NCBI GenBank assembly: GCA_023409975.1
Contig: JAEYQO010000070.1
Location: forward strand, 1-64,000
Length of the DNA stretch: 64,000 nucleotides
Direction: 5' to 3'
DNA from: Bacteroidota bacterium
GTDB lineage: Bacteria; Bacteroidota; Bacteroidia; Chitinophagales; Chitinophagaceae
Shown: one piece after another, positions 8,153 to 17,175 of the stretch
Position numbering within the stretch: position 1 is the first letter of the stretch
Layout: every line of letters begins with the position of its first letter
Made by a program: the position numbers and the translations under genes
The notes under the pieces: generated by a model
What the model saw: the letters and a program-made list of their open reading frames with translations, nothing else
Told to the model about the DNA's origin: nothing
The model's database searches: none

Positions 8153-8174
8153 GCTTGCTCATGGTGATAAGCAA

Positions 8175-8687
8175 TTAATCTTTGATAATCAGGTCGTACC
8201 AGCCCTTATTCAGAACTTTAGTTCTTGCGCTGTCCTCAAACACATAGTATAGTCTGTAGCATCCCTCATCGAGCTGAACCTGCTGAACATTGTAAATATT
8301 GAATACCACCGAGTCGTCGGTCAGCGGGTGAACATAACGATACCAGGAGTAATCTTTCTGTTCGTTCCTTCTGTAGGGGAGATGCAACGTCACGTGCATA
8401 GGCCTCTTCGGTTTGAAAACAAAGGAAGGGGTGTAAAAATTCTGGTAGTTTCTCACAACCCGTCCGCTTAAGAACATCGTATCTACGATCTCTGTAGTGG
8501 CAACATCAGGTACTTCCAGGGAGTCATTTATGAAGAGTGCCCTTTCTGTTTTATTAAAGTCTACAAATACACCATCGTCTGTCGTGTCTTCGCAGGTGGG
8601 CGTGCTCAATGGTGGATTCACATCCTCTTCCTTGGCACAGGCAATCATTATTATCGGTAGTGTGAGCGCTAAGAGTACCTTCTTCAT
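8175..8687 (-). CDS. Hypothetical lipoprotein
   Basis: The frame is open from 8741, but the start at 8687 gives a textbook lipoprotein signal peptide, MKKVLLALTLPIIMIACAKE, with the lipobox cysteine at residue 17, so I place the start there (170 residues). The mature part is beta-rich with several aromatic residues (KDYSWYRYV, GCYRLYYVFED) and no family I recognise. It is probably anchored to the outer membrane facing the periplasm or the surface. An 81-bp gap separates it from the next lipoprotein gene upstream on the same strand. Confidence 0.75.
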   Translation of the reverse strand: MKKVLLALTLPIIMIACAKEEDVNPPLSTPTCEDTTDDGVFVDFNKTERALFINDSLEVPDVATTEIVDTMFLSGRVVRNYQNFYTPSFVFKPKRPMHVTLHLPYRRNEQKDYSWYRYVHPLTDDSVVFNIYNVQQVQLDEGCYRLYYVFEDSARTKVLNKGWYDLIIKD

Positions 8688-8768
8688 ATGTTTTGAAACA
8701 ATAAAACTGTGGTAAGGTATAAAAAGATTCGCGGAATTCATAGTTGGACCGGTCGATTTTTCGGCGTT

Positions 8769-9719
8769 TCAGGGAAGTGCCACGCGGATCCAAAATAACT
8801 TCGAGCTACCATCGTCATTGTCGGCAATGGCCAGTATTCTCAGTTCCTCGTCCGATCTGTCCAACAGTTCCAAAGATTCCAACTTCTCTGTCAATAATAC
8901 GCCTTTACCAGAGGTCAGAGGATAAAACCATAGCAATCTGCCGGTAGCAATCTCCAGAGCTCCTATTCCGCTCCCTATAACCTCACCATCCTGATGCCAC
9001 ACTTCAGTATCTTCTATGGAAGCCGTAAACAGTACCGTCCCGGATGGTCCGTTTGCACCCCCTGAAACTTTTGGTGTCTTGCCGGCTATCTGTGGTAATT
9101 CCAGCTTGAGGATCCTGTGTCCGGGCAGCACGCTCTGTTCTGTGAGAGCTCGTAGTAGGGTGTTGGATTCGGTTATGATGATTTCGTTGGTCCCCCGGTT
9201 CAGCAAATAGAGGGAGTCTCCAACCGTTACCAGTCCCTCCAGATTCCAGCGCTCCTCCGCCAGGCCATTTTGCCGTCTGATCTCTTCGTACAGATGCCCA
9301 GTCCCACCGTCTAAATAGACTTGTGGACTATCTATGCGTACTAACAAATAGTGCTCGCGTTGAGGAGATACAGTGCCAGATCCCAAAGCAAGCAACCAGG
9401 GCCGCCCCTCCCATTGCACAACGGAAGAGGCTTCAAGGTCCATTTTATTTTGTTTAGACGTTCGGTACTGAGTACGCTCTCCAAGTTCCGGGTAACACAA
9501 CTGTCGGATGTATTGAACAGTTGTATCGGTCAGGAAAATACAGGGTGCATCGTCGCCGATAATAAACAGTTTCTCCTCAAAAAAAGTGAGGGCACTGCCG
9601 GAAGGCAGAGTGTCCAGTAGCTGTACCTGTTCAATGACCATGCTTCCCTTGTGCTGCTCCTTCCCGCAGGAACCAAGCAGTAATACGATCAGTGGCAGTA
9701 GTAACAGAAATGATTTCAT
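8769..9719 (-). CDS. Lipoprotein with beta-propeller-like domain (DUF6929-like)
   Basis: 316 residues. The signal MKSFLLLLPLIVLLLGSCGK has a lipobox with cysteine at 18. The mature protein shows repeated strand pairs and the phrases SGSALTFFEEKLFIIGDD, KMDLEASSV and NLEGLVTVGDSLYLLNRG, in which an acidic residue next to a 'short loop then LYLLNRG' blade is reminiscent of SdiA-regulated or phytase-like esterase propellers. I associate it with the Bacteroidota DUF6929 family but cannot confirm this without a search. Function unknown. Confidence 0.65.
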   Translation of the reverse strand: MKSFLLLLPLIVLLLGSCGKEQHKGSMVIEQVQLLDTLPSGSALTFFEEKLFIIGDDAPCIFLTDTTVQYIRQLCYPELGERTQYRTSKQNKMDLEASSVVQWEGRPWLLALGSGTVSPQREHYLLVRIDSPQVYLDGGTGHLYEEIRRQNGLAEERWNLEGLVTVGDSLYLLNRGTNEIIITESNTLLRALTEQSVLPGHRILKLELPQIAGKTPKVSGGANGPSGTVLFTASIEDTEVWHQDGEVIGSGIGALEIATGRLLWFYPLTSGKGVLLTEKLESLELLDRSDEELRILAIADNDDGSSKLFWIRVALP

Positions 9720-9763
9720 TCAAAGTGGCAACCCCTTTTTAATCAGGAAATCTATGCCATCCA

Positions 9764-9795
9764 TAAAAAAACACCCGCGCAGTACGCGAGTGTTT
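9764..9795 (-). terminator. Terminator downstream of the aminotransferase gene
   Basis: AACACCCGCG / CGCGAGTGTT stem with a short loop and an adjoining A-run on the plus strand (T-run on the minus strand), between the aminotransferase stop (9817) and the next minus-strand gene. Confidence 0.75.
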
Positions 9796-9816
9796 CTCTC
9801 AAAGTTGCTTTTACAG

Positions 9817-11010
9817 CTATTTACTATTATACGCTTTTAGTGCGGCTTCGAGGCAGTCCATGGCGCCATTGATATCATTAAGATTCAATACATATGCCAG
9901 TCGAACTTCATTCTTTCCTTTCCCTGGAGTCGCGTAGAATCCGGCCGCTGGTGCCATCATTACGGTAGCCCCATTATAAGAGAATTCTTCCAGCAGCCAT
10001 TGACAGAATTTCTCACTGTCATCAACAGGCAATTGCGCCATCGCATAAAAGGCTCCACCCGGGAGTGGACATTTCACGCCTTCCATCGCCTGCAGTCGTT
10101 TCACAAGTAAATCTCTGCGGGCGGTATATTCAGCATGTACTTCGCTGAAATAATCATCCGGAAGATCTACTGCAGCCTCTCCAAGTATCTGTGCAAAAGA
10201 GGGTGGGCTTAAACGAGCCTGAGCAAACTTCATTGCCGCATCCAGCACCTGCTGGTTCTTCGTCACGAAGGCTCCGATCCTGCCACCACAGGCACTGTAT
10301 CTTTTGGAAATCGTATCCATTAGTATAGCATGATCCTCCAGTCCTTCTATCGATAATGCGGAAATATGCTTTCTGCCGTCGTAGCAGAATTCTCGGTACG
10401 CTTCGTCACTGAACAGGAACAAGTCGTGCTTAAGGCAGATTTCTTTTAAGACCATCAGCTCCTCACGGCTATATAAATACCCGGTGGGATTATTAGGATT
10501 GCAGATCATGATGGCTTTGGTCCGGACAGTCACAGCCTTTTCGAAAGCATCGATGGAAGGTAGGGCAAACCCATTTTCAATCGACGAGGGGATCGGAACG
10601 ATCTTCACGCCAGCACTGGTGCCAAATCCATTATAATTCGCATAGAAAGGCTCGGGAATGATGATCTCATCACCCGGGTCCAGGCAGCTCATGATGCCAA
10701 ATAGGATCGCCTCCGACCCACCGGTCGTGATAATGATCTGGTTGTGATTAACGGCCACTCCGTTCTTACTATAGTACTCAACGAGCTTACGCCTGTAGCT
10801 TTCAAAACCAGCACTATGGGAATACTCCAGTACTTTGATATCTGCCTGGCGAACGGCTTCCAGAATCGATGACGGTGTTTCGATATCAGGCTGACCAATA
10901 TTCAAATGGTATACTGTGGTACCTCTTTGTTTGGCAGCTTCTGCGAACGGTACTAGTTTACGGATGGGGGAGGGAGGCATCTGAGCACCCCGGTGAGCAA
11001 TTACTGGCAT
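9817..11010 (-). CDS. Pyridoxal-phosphate aminotransferase, class I/II
   Basis: 397 residues, the full length of the aspartate-aminotransferase-type fold I family. Diagnostic residues: NIGQPDIETP near the N-terminus, N174 in NPNNPTGY, D202 in LFSDEAY, and the PLP-binding lysine K236 in TISKRYSACGGRIG. The opening PSPIRKLVPFAEAAKQRG is typical of a Bacteroidota clade of these enzymes. It transfers amino groups between an amino acid and a 2-oxo acid in the cytoplasm; the substrate cannot be fixed from these motifs. The start at 11010 is supported by a TAATTTTG promoter box only 4 nt upstream. Monocistronic, with its own terminator. Confidence 0.92.
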   Translation of the reverse strand: MPVIAHRGAQMPPSPIRKLVPFAEAAKQRGTTVYHLNIGQPDIETPSSILEAVRQADIKVLEYSHSAGFESYRRKLVEYYSKNGVAVNHNQIIITTGGSEAILFGIMSCLDPGDEIIIPEPFYANYNGFGTSAGVKIVPIPSSIENGFALPSIDAFEKAVTVRTKAIMICNPNNPTGYLYSREELMVLKEICLKHDLFLFSDEAYREFCYDGRKHISALSIEGLEDHAILMDTISKRYSACGGRIGAFVTKNQQVLDAAMKFAQARLSPPSFAQILGEAAVDLPDDYFSEVHAEYTARRDLLVKRLQAMEGVKCPLPGGAFYAMAQLPVDDSEKFCQWLLEEFSYNGATVMMAPAAGFYATPGKGKNEVRLAYVLNLNDINGAMDCLEAALKAYNSK

Positions 11011-11014
11011 GGCG

Positions 11015-11022
11015 CAAAATTA
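11015..11022 (-). promoter_or_regulatory. -7 promoter box of the aminotransferase, leaderless type
   Basis: Read on the minus strand this is TAATTTTG, an exact TAnnTTTG match, 4 nt before the ATG at 11010. No clear -33 TTG is visible. Confidence 0.45.
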
Positions 11023-11035
11023 GGAGCCGCGGGGT

Positions 11036-11077
11036 TAAAATAAAAATGGCTGATTCTTTTTGAGAACCAGCCATTTT
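11036..11077 (-). terminator. Terminator of the DUF1573 operon
   Basis: A 15-bp stem with one imperfect pair (11043-11057 against 11063-11077, AAAATGGCTG / CAGCCATTTT at its base) is followed on the minus strand by a T-rich run. It lies just after the second DUF1573 gene and before the aminotransferase promoter. Confidence 0.8.
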
Positions 11078-11098
11078 CGTCTGACGATTTTAATTGGT

Positions 11099-11551
11099 TT
11101 AATGCGTGCTGCTACCTGTAATCGGATCAGCAGGTGTCACAAATCCTTTAATGAAGAGTTCATAACGTTCCTTGTCATGAGGTACGTTTGAACTGATATA
11201 AATACTCTTCAGAAAAGGTTGGTTGCCCCTTCCCTGCGTGTTATAGCGAACCTTGATCTTTCCTGTTTTGCCAGGTAGTATCGGCTGCTTAGGCCACACA
11301 GGAGTCGTACACCCACAGGAAGCACTGGCGTTTGTGATTACAAGAGGTTCATCCCCTGTATTCTTAAACTCAAACTCGTGCTCTGCTGCAGGACCCTCAG
11401 GTATCTTGCCGAAGTCATAAGTCTCCCCACCTTTGAATTTGAACTTCGGTCCGGTGGTAGTCTTAGCCTTCTTTTCTGTAACTGGTTTTTCCTGTGCAAA
11501 GGAAGCACCGGTAAAACTCAGACACATCAGGGCAAGTAGCAGAACTTTCAT
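11099..11551 (-). CDS. DUF1573 domain protein (second of a tandem pair)
   Basis: 150 residues: signal peptide (LLLALMCLSFTGASFAQ), then one DUF1573 Ig-like domain with YDFGKIPEGPAAEHEFEFKN, the motif ASCGCTTPVWPKQPILPG, and the terminal strand. DUF1573 domains are ASH/PapD-like beta-sandwiches common in Bacteroidota periplasmic proteins; the conserved CGCT thiols may bind metal or form a disulfide. The start is 9 bp after the stop of the upstream paralogue, so the two form an operon. Confidence 0.9.
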   Translation of the reverse strand: MKVLLLALMCLSFTGASFAQEKPVTEKKAKTTTGPKFKFKGGETYDFGKIPEGPAAEHEFEFKNTGDEPLVITNASASCGCTTPVWPKQPILPGKTGKIKVRYNTQGRGNQPFLKSIYISSNVPHDKERYELFIKGFVTPADPITGSSTH

Positions 11552-11560
11552 TAAATTTTA

Positions 11561-12016
11561 TTAGTTGTTGTTTTTTATCATCGAAGTGTTCTGGGGTACT
11601 GAGGATGCAGGAGCTGCTTCTACATTACCCTTGATAGAAATCACTTTTGTACCCAGATTGCTGAATACTGTGATCGATTTGTTGAAAGCTCCGGCAGCAG
11701 CAGCATTGAAAGCAGCTTTGATCTCTCCGGTCTTTCCGGGAAGGATCGGATCTTTCGAATAGCTAGGGGTGGTACATCCGCAGGAAGCCTGCACACGCTG
11801 GAGGATGATTGGCTCCTTACCGGTGTTAGTGAATGTAAACGTGTGTTCTACCGGTACATTCTGTTTGATAGTACCGAAGTCATGAATTTCTGATTTGAAT
11901 TTCATGGCTGAAGCATCCTGTGCGGTTGCAGCAGGAGCGGCTGCGTTAGTGTTCTGTGCAAAGCTGGCAGTCGCAGCGAACGCAAGCAGTCCCAGGGAAA
12001 GAACAATTTTCTTCAT
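11561..12016 (-). CDS. DUF1573 domain protein (first of a tandem pair)
   Basis: 151 residues with a signal peptide (LSLGLLAFAATASFAQ), an Ala-rich linker, and a DUF1573 domain with HDFGTIKQNVPVEHTFTFTN and ASCGCTTPSYSKDPILPG. About half the domain positions match the neighbouring paralogue, so this is an old tandem duplication. Promoter box TAAATTTG lies on the minus strand at 12049-12056, giving a leader of about 30 nt. Periplasmic; function unknown. Confidence 0.9.
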   Translation of the reverse strand: MKKIVLSLGLLAFAATASFAQNTNAAAPAATAQDASAMKFKSEIHDFGTIKQNVPVEHTFTFTNTGKEPIILQRVQASCGCTTPSYSKDPILPGKTGEIKAAFNAAAAGAFNKSITVFSNLGTKVISIKGNVEAAPASSVPQNTSMIKNNN

Positions 12017-12048
12017 ATTGGTTTTTGGATTTTGTTTAGCGGATTACA

Positions 12049-12056
12049 CAAATTTA
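12049..12056 (-). promoter_or_regulatory. -7 promoter box of the DUF1573 operon
   Basis: TAAATTTG on the minus strand (exact TAnnTTTG). It is divergent from the glycosyltransferase promoter 43 bp away. Confidence 0.4.
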
Positions 12057-12098
12057 CTACTTATTCCCTAAGTAAGACATTCCAAAATTGTTATAAAG

Positions 12099-12131
12099 TT
12101 TGTTAAACTGGAGTTAAGGGGTGTATTTTTG
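12099..12131 (+). promoter_or_regulatory. Promoter of the glycosyltransferase operon, leaderless type
   Basis: TTTG at 12099-12102, a 21-bp spacer, and TATTTTTG at 12124-12131 match both elements of the Bacteroidota consensus. The ATG at 12138 is 6 nt after the box, where the transcription start itself is expected. Confidence 0.55.
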
Positions 12132-12137
12132 GCCGCA

Positions 12138-13145
12138 ATGCCGCGTTTCCTCATCATCCAGACTGCGTTTATCGGAGATGTGGTGCTGGCCACAGCACTC
12201 GCTGAAAAGCTCCATAAACACTATCCGGAAGCGGTCATCGATTTTCTTGTGCGCAAAGGAAACGAACACCTCCTCCATCAGCATCCATACATCCATTCTG
12301 TACTGGTGTGGGATAAACAATCCAATAAACACCTTAATCTGGCCAGAATCATTCGCCAGGTTCGCAGGAACCACTACGACTTTGTCATCAATCCTCACAG
12401 GTTTGCTACTTCAGGTCTGATCACCATGCTTTCCGGAGCAACAGAGCGCCGGGGGTTTGACAAGAATCCTTTTGCTTTTGGGTTTAGTCGGAAGATACCT
12501 CACCCGATCAGAAAAACCGGGGAGAAGGCTGTTCACGAAGTGGAAAGAAATCAGATGCTGATCGCAGATATTACCGACCAGGTGCCTTCCCGGCCAGCAC
12601 TCTATCCTTCGGAAGCGGATGTCGCTTCGGTTCAGAAGTATGCCGGAGGTTCCTACATCTGTATCGCACCCACTTCTGTATGGTATACGAAGCAATATCC
12701 GGTTGATCGCTGGATCGATTTGATTAATCGTCTTCCTGCAAGCCATTCCATCTATCTCCTGGGCGCCCCCTCTGATACATCGGTTGCAAATGAGATTTTA
12801 CACCAATCCTCACATTCAAAAGTGGTCAATCTCTGCGGCCAGCTGACTTTTCTACAGTCTGCAGCATTGATGCGCCATGCGGAAATGAATTATGTGAATG
12901 ATTCTGCACCCATGCATTTTGCTTCCGCTGTCAACGCCCCAGTCACAGCCGTCTTTTGCTCCACAGTGCCAGCCTTTGGCTTTGGTCCTTTAAGCGACCA
13001 GTCCGAAGTTGTGGAGATAGATTATGATTTATATTGCCGCCCCTGCGGTTTGCATGGCTATAAGACCTGTCCGGAAGGCCATTTCAAATGTGCAAGGGAT
13101 ATCAATCAGGACCAATTTCTATGGTGGATCTCGAAGAAGATATAA
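12138..13145 (+). CDS. Glycosyltransferase family 9 (LPS heptosyltransferase-like)
   Basis: 335 residues from the ATG at 12138; the frame can be read from a TTG at 12129 but that codon lies inside the promoter box. The N-terminal PRFLIIQTAFIGDVVLATAL is the nucleotide-sugar-fold start of ADP-heptose:LPS heptosyltransferases (usual FIGDVVLATP). The C-terminal half has the acceptor/donor motif MNYVNDSAPMHFASAVNAPV and the late PCG-H-x-CP cluster CRPCGLHGYKTCPEGHFKC, four cysteines that some family members share. It likely adds a heptose or similar sugar to the LPS core at the inner membrane face. Overlaps the Sua5 gene by 25 bp. Confidence 0.9.
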   Translation: MPRFLIIQTAFIGDVVLATALAEKLHKHYPEAVIDFLVRKGNEHLLHQHPYIHSVLVWDKQSNKHLNLARIIRQVRRNHYDFVINPHRFATSGLITMLSGATERRGFDKNPFAFGFSRKIPHPIRKTGEKAVHEVERNQMLIADITDQVPSRPALYPSEADVASVQKYAGGSYICIAPTSVWYTKQYPVDRWIDLINRLPASHSIYLLGAPSDTSVANEILHQSSHSKVVNLCGQLTFLQSAALMRHAEMNYVNDSAPMHFASAVNAPVTAVFCSTVPAFGFGPLSDQSEVVEIDYDLYCRPCGLHGYKTCPEGHFKCARDINQDQFLWWISKKI

Positions 13146-13693
13146 AACAGTGTGTGGACGTGCTCCGAAAGGGCGGAACAATTCTCTACCCGACAGATAC
13201 GGTCTGGGGTCTCGGTTGTGATGCCTTGAATGAAGCGTCCATTGAGAAGGTTTTCCGTATTAAACAACGACCGAAAGACAAAAGCCTGATTGTGCTATTG
13301 GCCGAGCCGCGCGAGGTACTGCAATATGTCGCTGCCCCTCATCCGGATATCATTGATATCCTCGGTGGTTTCAACCGGCCTACCACGGTTATTTATGATG
13401 GTCCCCTGGATTTTCCGGAATCCCTGATCCATGAAACTGGTACCATAGCCATCCGGGTCACGGACGATCCGTTTTGTAAAGCGCTGATCAAGCGTTACCG
13501 TCGGCCTATTGTGTCCACGTCTGCTAATATCAGTGGAGCACCTACCCCCGCTACCTACTCAGAGATTAGTGATGTCATCCGGCAGGAAGTGGATTACGTG
13601 GTAAAGTACCGTCGGGAAGATACCAGGATGAACCCGCCTTCCCGGCTGGTCCGTTTGCAGGATGATGGTTCTCTCGAAATCCTGAGGGCCTGA
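13121..13693 (+). CDS. L-threonylcarbamoyladenylate synthase (Sua5/YrdC family)
   Basis: 190 residues from the ATG at 13121 (the frame is open from 13088, but the start at 13121 fits family alignments, MVDLEEDIKQCVDVLRKGG). Hallmarks: ILYPTDTVWGLGCDA, the KQRPKDKSLIVLL loop that binds ATP/threonine, and STSANISGAPTP. The enzyme makes threonylcarbamoyl-AMP from threonine, bicarbonate and ATP, the first step of t6A modification at position 37 of ANN-reading tRNAs. It has the YrdC domain only, without the Sua5 C-terminal extension. Translationally linked to the preceding gene; the next gene, CCA-adding enzyme, also acts on tRNA. Confidence 0.95.
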   Translation: MVDLEEDIKQCVDVLRKGGTILYPTDTVWGLGCDALNEASIEKVFRIKQRPKDKSLIVLLAEPREVLQYVAAPHPDIIDILGGFNRPTTVIYDGPLDFPESLIHETGTIAIRVTDDPFCKALIKRYRRPIVSTSANISGAPTPATYSEISDVIRQEVDYVVKYRREDTRMNPPSRLVRLQDDGSLEILRA

Positions 13694-13707
13694 TGGTCAG
13701 TTCTGAT

Positions 13708-13715
13708 TAGTTTTG
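13708..13715 (+). promoter_or_regulatory. -7 promoter box of the CCA-adding enzyme gene, leaderless type
   Basis: TAGTTTTG is an exact TAnnTTTG match ending 7 nt before the ATG at 13723. No -33 TTG at the usual distance. Confidence 0.4.
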
Positions 13716-13722
13716 CAGCCCT

Positions 13723-15150
13723 ATGGATATTTCCTGCACCAAAGAAGAGCTTGGTTTACTGGAGCTGATTTCCTCAACAGCTACGGAGCTGAATCTGCGC
13801 TGTTTTCTGATCGGAGGTTTTGTGCGCGACAAACTCCTGGGCAGGAGTTGTAAGGATATTGACATAGTGTGCGTTGGGAGCGGTATAGAACTGGCCCATG
13901 CCACTGCAGCGTCACTGAAACCGCAGCCGAAGGTGTCTTTCTTTAAGAATTTCGGGACCGCTCACTTCAACTGGAAGGGTTTTGATGTTGAATTTGTAGG
14001 GGCGCGCAAGGAATCCTATCGAAGCGATTCCAGAAAGCCGGCCGTTACAGAGGGAACGCTGGAAGACGACCAGCGCAGAAGGGATTTTACCATCAATGCC
14101 CTGGCCATCGATCTGAATACGGGCAACGATTATGGCGTGCTTGTCGACCCGTTCAATGGGATCAGTGATCTTCAGGAAAAGATTATCAGAACGCCGCTGG
14201 ATCCCGATATGACTTTTTCGGACGATCCACTCCGTATGCTTCGGGCCATCCGTTTCGCCTCCCGTCTCGGGTTCACGATCCATCCGGAAACTTTGGAGGC
14301 TATCACCCGCAATAGTGAGCGGATTACCATCATCTCCCAGGAGCGGATAACCGATGAGCTGAATAAGATCATACTCAGTAAAAAGCCTTCAGTAGGATTC
14401 GATCTTCTGTATCGTACTGGTCTTTTGAAGCATTTCTTCCCCCAGATGACCGATCTGGCCGGAGCGGAGTTCATTGATGGGAAAGGGCATAAGGATAATT
14501 TCTATCACACCCTCCAGGTGCTCGACAATGTCGCATACCGTTCCAATAATCTATGGCTACGCTGGGCGGCTATTCTCCACGATATCGGTAAACCGGCCAC
14601 CAAGAGGTTTGAAGCAGGTCATGGCTGGACTTTCCACGGACATGAAGTAGTAGGAGAGCGGATGGTGCCCAGGATATTCCGCCAGTTGAAGCTTCCTCAG
14701 AACGAACACATGAAATACGTGGCCAGACTGGTGGCCCTGCATCTCCGTCCAATCAGCCTCACGAAGGATGAGGTCACAGATTCTGCAATGCGAAGGCTTC
14801 TGTTTGATGCCGGCGATGACCTGGAGGATCTGATGGTGCTCTGTGAGAGTGATATAACCTCCAAGAACAAATCGAAAGTGATCCGTTATCTAGAGAATTT
14901 CGAGCATGTAAAGGAGCGCCTGCATGAGGTGGAGGAGAAGGATAAAATCCGCAACTGGCAACCGCCAATCGACGGCGAACTGATTATGAAGGTATTCAAT
15001 CTGCAACCTTCCAGAGACGTTGGTTCCATCAAAACCGCCGTTCGGGAAGCCATTCTTGATGGGCTCATCCCCAATACCTACGAAGCAGCTTACAACTACA
15101 TGGTCTTAAAGGCTAAGGAAATGGGTTATGTGCCTGTGGGTAATTCCTAG
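13723..15150 (+). CDS. cca: CCA tRNA nucleotidyltransferase with HD domain
   Basis: 475 residues. The class II nucleotidyltransferase head shows the GG-x-VRD motif ([13 protein letters not shown]), the metal-binding DxD in CKDIDIVC, and the [12 protein letters not shown] motif; the neck follows with [18 protein letters not shown]. An HD phosphohydrolase-like domain lies further on ([15 protein letters not shown], and [11 protein letters not shown]). It adds or repairs the 3' CCA of tRNAs. The HD domain is usual in the Bacteroidota form and is often credited with phosphatase or phosphodiesterase activity. The convergent porin gene ends 18 bp downstream without an intervening terminator. Confidence 0.95.
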   Translation: MDISCTKEELGLLELISSTATELNLRCFLIGGFVRDKLLGRSCKDIDIVCVGSGIELAHATAASLKPQPKVSFFKNFGTAHFNWKGFDVEFVGARKESYRSDSRKPAVTEGTLEDDQRRRDFTINALAIDLNTGNDYGVLVDPFNGISDLQEKIIRTPLDPDMTFSDDPLRMLRAIRFASRLGFTIHPETLEAITRNSERITIISQERITDELNKIILSKKPSVGFDLLYRTGLLKHFFPQMTDLAGAEFIDGKGHKDNFYHTLQVLDNVAYRSNNLWLRWAAILHDIGKPATKRFEAGHGWTFHGHEVVGERMVPRIFRQLKLPQNEHMKYVARLVALHLRPISLTKDEVTDSAMRRLLFDAGDDLEDLMVLCESDITSKNKSKVIRYLENFEHVKERLHEVEEKDKIRNWQPPIDGELIMKVFNLQPSRDVGSIKTAVREAILDGLIPNTYEAAYNYMVLKAKEMGYVPVGNS

Positions 15151-15168
15151 TTCGGATTCACCATCCCC

Positions 15169-17172
15169 CTAATTAATCAACACCCAATTAAACCCAAACC
15201 GTAGCATGGCATCCTGCAGGGCGTATCCGGGGGAACTGATCACGTTTCTGCCAAATATCTGCTGGAGCTGATCTCCCATGATATAGGCACGGAATCGTTT
15301 GACACGGAAGTTGAAATAGACACCGAGCTCGGGGTAATTGCTAGCCTCGTAAGTGTCTTGATAATAGAAACGATTGAAGAATGGACTATATCCCGATGGC
15401 TCATAGGGGGTATGCCAGCGCAGATCCACACCGGTAGCAATATGCAGGGCATTCCCAAATAGCCTGGTCTCAATACCGAACTGGTGCCTTCCCATCAAAG
15501 CCGGCACGTTTACCGGAGCATCACCCGCCTGCTGCTGACCTGCCAATTGGTTATCAAAAACCCAGATGCCAAATCTGAAGCGCTTGTTCACCCAGAGCTG
15601 TGAGATATTGAAAGGATTAGACTCCTGCGCAAACTCCTGCTGCTGATTCAGATAAAAATAGTTGGCAATAGTATAATTCTTCAATCCTGCAGACGCCTGT
15701 AGTGCCTCATTCAGAACTGTGGCAGACAGGATGGTTACGGACTCTTTCCCGCTATAGCTGGCGAGCCTTTCAACCCAGACATTTCTATAGACTGTATAGT
15801 TATACGGAGCGTTGTTCAATCGCTGTTCAAATCCGAGACTGATGTTGCCGATCCTTCTACTGATATCCTTGCCGAGCTGCGCGGCAAGTACGAAATTACC
15901 GGCCGCATTCCCGGTAAGGAAGAACTGCGCGCGGGCATCATAAAACCAGGCTCCCTCTTCCAGGGCTTCTTTCCGCAACTCTCCCAGCAGGTAGTTGCTC
16001 AGGATGTTTTCCTTTGATACACTGCGGACATCATCGGTCCGAAACTGATCATACCGGACACCAAAACCCGCACTGAACCGCATGGCTTTTTCCTCTTCTC
16101 CGATAAAGCCATTCAGCACAAATGCATTGTCGATCTGAAACCAGGTCTGCTCCATGAAGACAGAATCCTGTGTGTTAAATCCACGCTGGAAAAGAAAGTC
16201 ATACCTTAAGGAATCAGGCCGGACATCTTTGTATTGATACTTTTCGGAATGAATTTTAAGCCGGTGGCCGATACTGAATCTTGGACGAAGGTGCACCTGA
16301 AACCTCGTGGAATCCTCATTGTAGAGTGTGTCGACCGGCCCCCAGGTATAGGCGTGATTCAATGAGATGGAGAAGTCACGAAGCATATTCGTCACCGGAG
16401 ATCTGCGCTGGCTATAGCCATCATTAACTATCCGGACAGGGATGGTCCTTCTGTCAGAAAAACTTTCATTCTCCAGAAACGCTTCGTCAACGATACCGCC
16501 GTTTTCATCGTGTTGCAGCTTATTGTAAACAACCGCTCCATTCAGTCTGTATCGTTGATTTAGGCTCTGGTAATGGGTGGTCAATGCTCCAAGGTCGTGG
16601 TTCGTGCGTTGATTTCTATAGTAGCCGGGTGCGCCCATTTTAATATAGTGGACAGCAGCATTCCAATTGGGTTTCATATTCTGGGTGTGTAAGAGCGAGG
16701 CTATTTGCTCCGCTTTACTTCCCAGGTTATAAACGAATTCAGAATAGGGCCTGCTGGTACTGTAATAGTTCAGGCTGTCCGGATGAAACCGGTAAACGTC
16801 AAAGCTGTGGTAACCGAGCGTGGGGCCGGTTCTGTACTCAGGAGTGAAAAGTAGGTTTCGGGAGGGTGAGCCGGGGTTGCCCAGGTCTCTATGCCACGGT
16901 TGACTGAAAGGTCGCCGATGAAAATGATGCAGGCCGGTATCAGGATGAAACTTCCTTGCTGAATTCAGTTTCTTGTAGTGTATCTGAGCCTGTTCCGTCT
17001 TCCAGGTATTGGTATTGGTCCTGTTGCTCGTGTCTCTTTGTGGGGCGTTCTGCAGCGTCACAGGAGCGCCGGGCTGGGGGGTGTTAGACAATTGTTGAGC
17101 GGACACAGTAGTGCCGGACAGGATCATGAACAAGATGGTGAGGATCTGGCGGGATAGTCCGGCTCTTCGCAA
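15169..17172 (-). CDS. Putative porin (Porin_10 type outer-membrane beta-barrel)
   Basis: 667 residues: a signal peptide (ILTILFMILSGTTVSAQ), a Gln/Pro/Asn-rich linker, then a long series of amphipathic strands with aromatic girdles and a last strand ending in FGFNWVLIN, as barrels do. Phrases such as GPTLGYHSFDVYRF, RYRLNGAVVYNKLQ and YPELGVYFNFRVK are typical of the 'putative porin' family of Bacteroidota. It should form a barrel in the outer membrane; the substrate is unknown. It follows the choice-of-anchor-B gene after only 3 bp, and that gene's product is predicted to be secreted through T9SS, so the two may work together at the surface. Confidence 0.85.
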   Translation of the reverse strand: MRRAGLSRQILTILFMILSGTTVSAQQLSNTPQPGAPVTLQNAPQRDTSNRTNTNTWKTEQAQIHYKKLNSARKFHPDTGLHHFHRRPFSQPWHRDLGNPGSPSRNLLFTPEYRTGPTLGYHSFDVYRFHPDSLNYYSTSRPYSEFVYNLGSKAEQIASLLHTQNMKPNWNAAVHYIKMGAPGYYRNQRTNHDLGALTTHYQSLNQRYRLNGAVVYNKLQHDENGGIVDEAFLENESFSDRRTIPVRIVNDGYSQRRSPVTNMLRDFSISLNHAYTWGPVDTLYNEDSTRFQVHLRPRFSIGHRLKIHSEKYQYKDVRPDSLRYDFLFQRGFNTQDSVFMEQTWFQIDNAFVLNGFIGEEEKAMRFSAGFGVRYDQFRTDDVRSVSKENILSNYLLGELRKEALEEGAWFYDARAQFFLTGNAAGNFVLAAQLGKDISRRIGNISLGFEQRLNNAPYNYTVYRNVWVERLASYSGKESVTILSATVLNEALQASAGLKNYTIANYFYLNQQQEFAQESNPFNISQLWVNKRFRFGIWVFDNQLAGQQQAGDAPVNVPALMGRHQFGIETRLFGNALHIATGVDLRWHTPYEPSGYSPFFNRFYYQDTYEASNYPELGVYFNFRVKRFRAYIMGDQLQQIFGRNVISSPGYALQDAMLRFGFNWVLIN

Positions 17173-17175
17173 AGT

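Noticed and set aside
7733..8167. 144-codon frame over the RRM repeat
   Set aside because: It reads the repeat in another frame (alternating AMP/VTV pattern).
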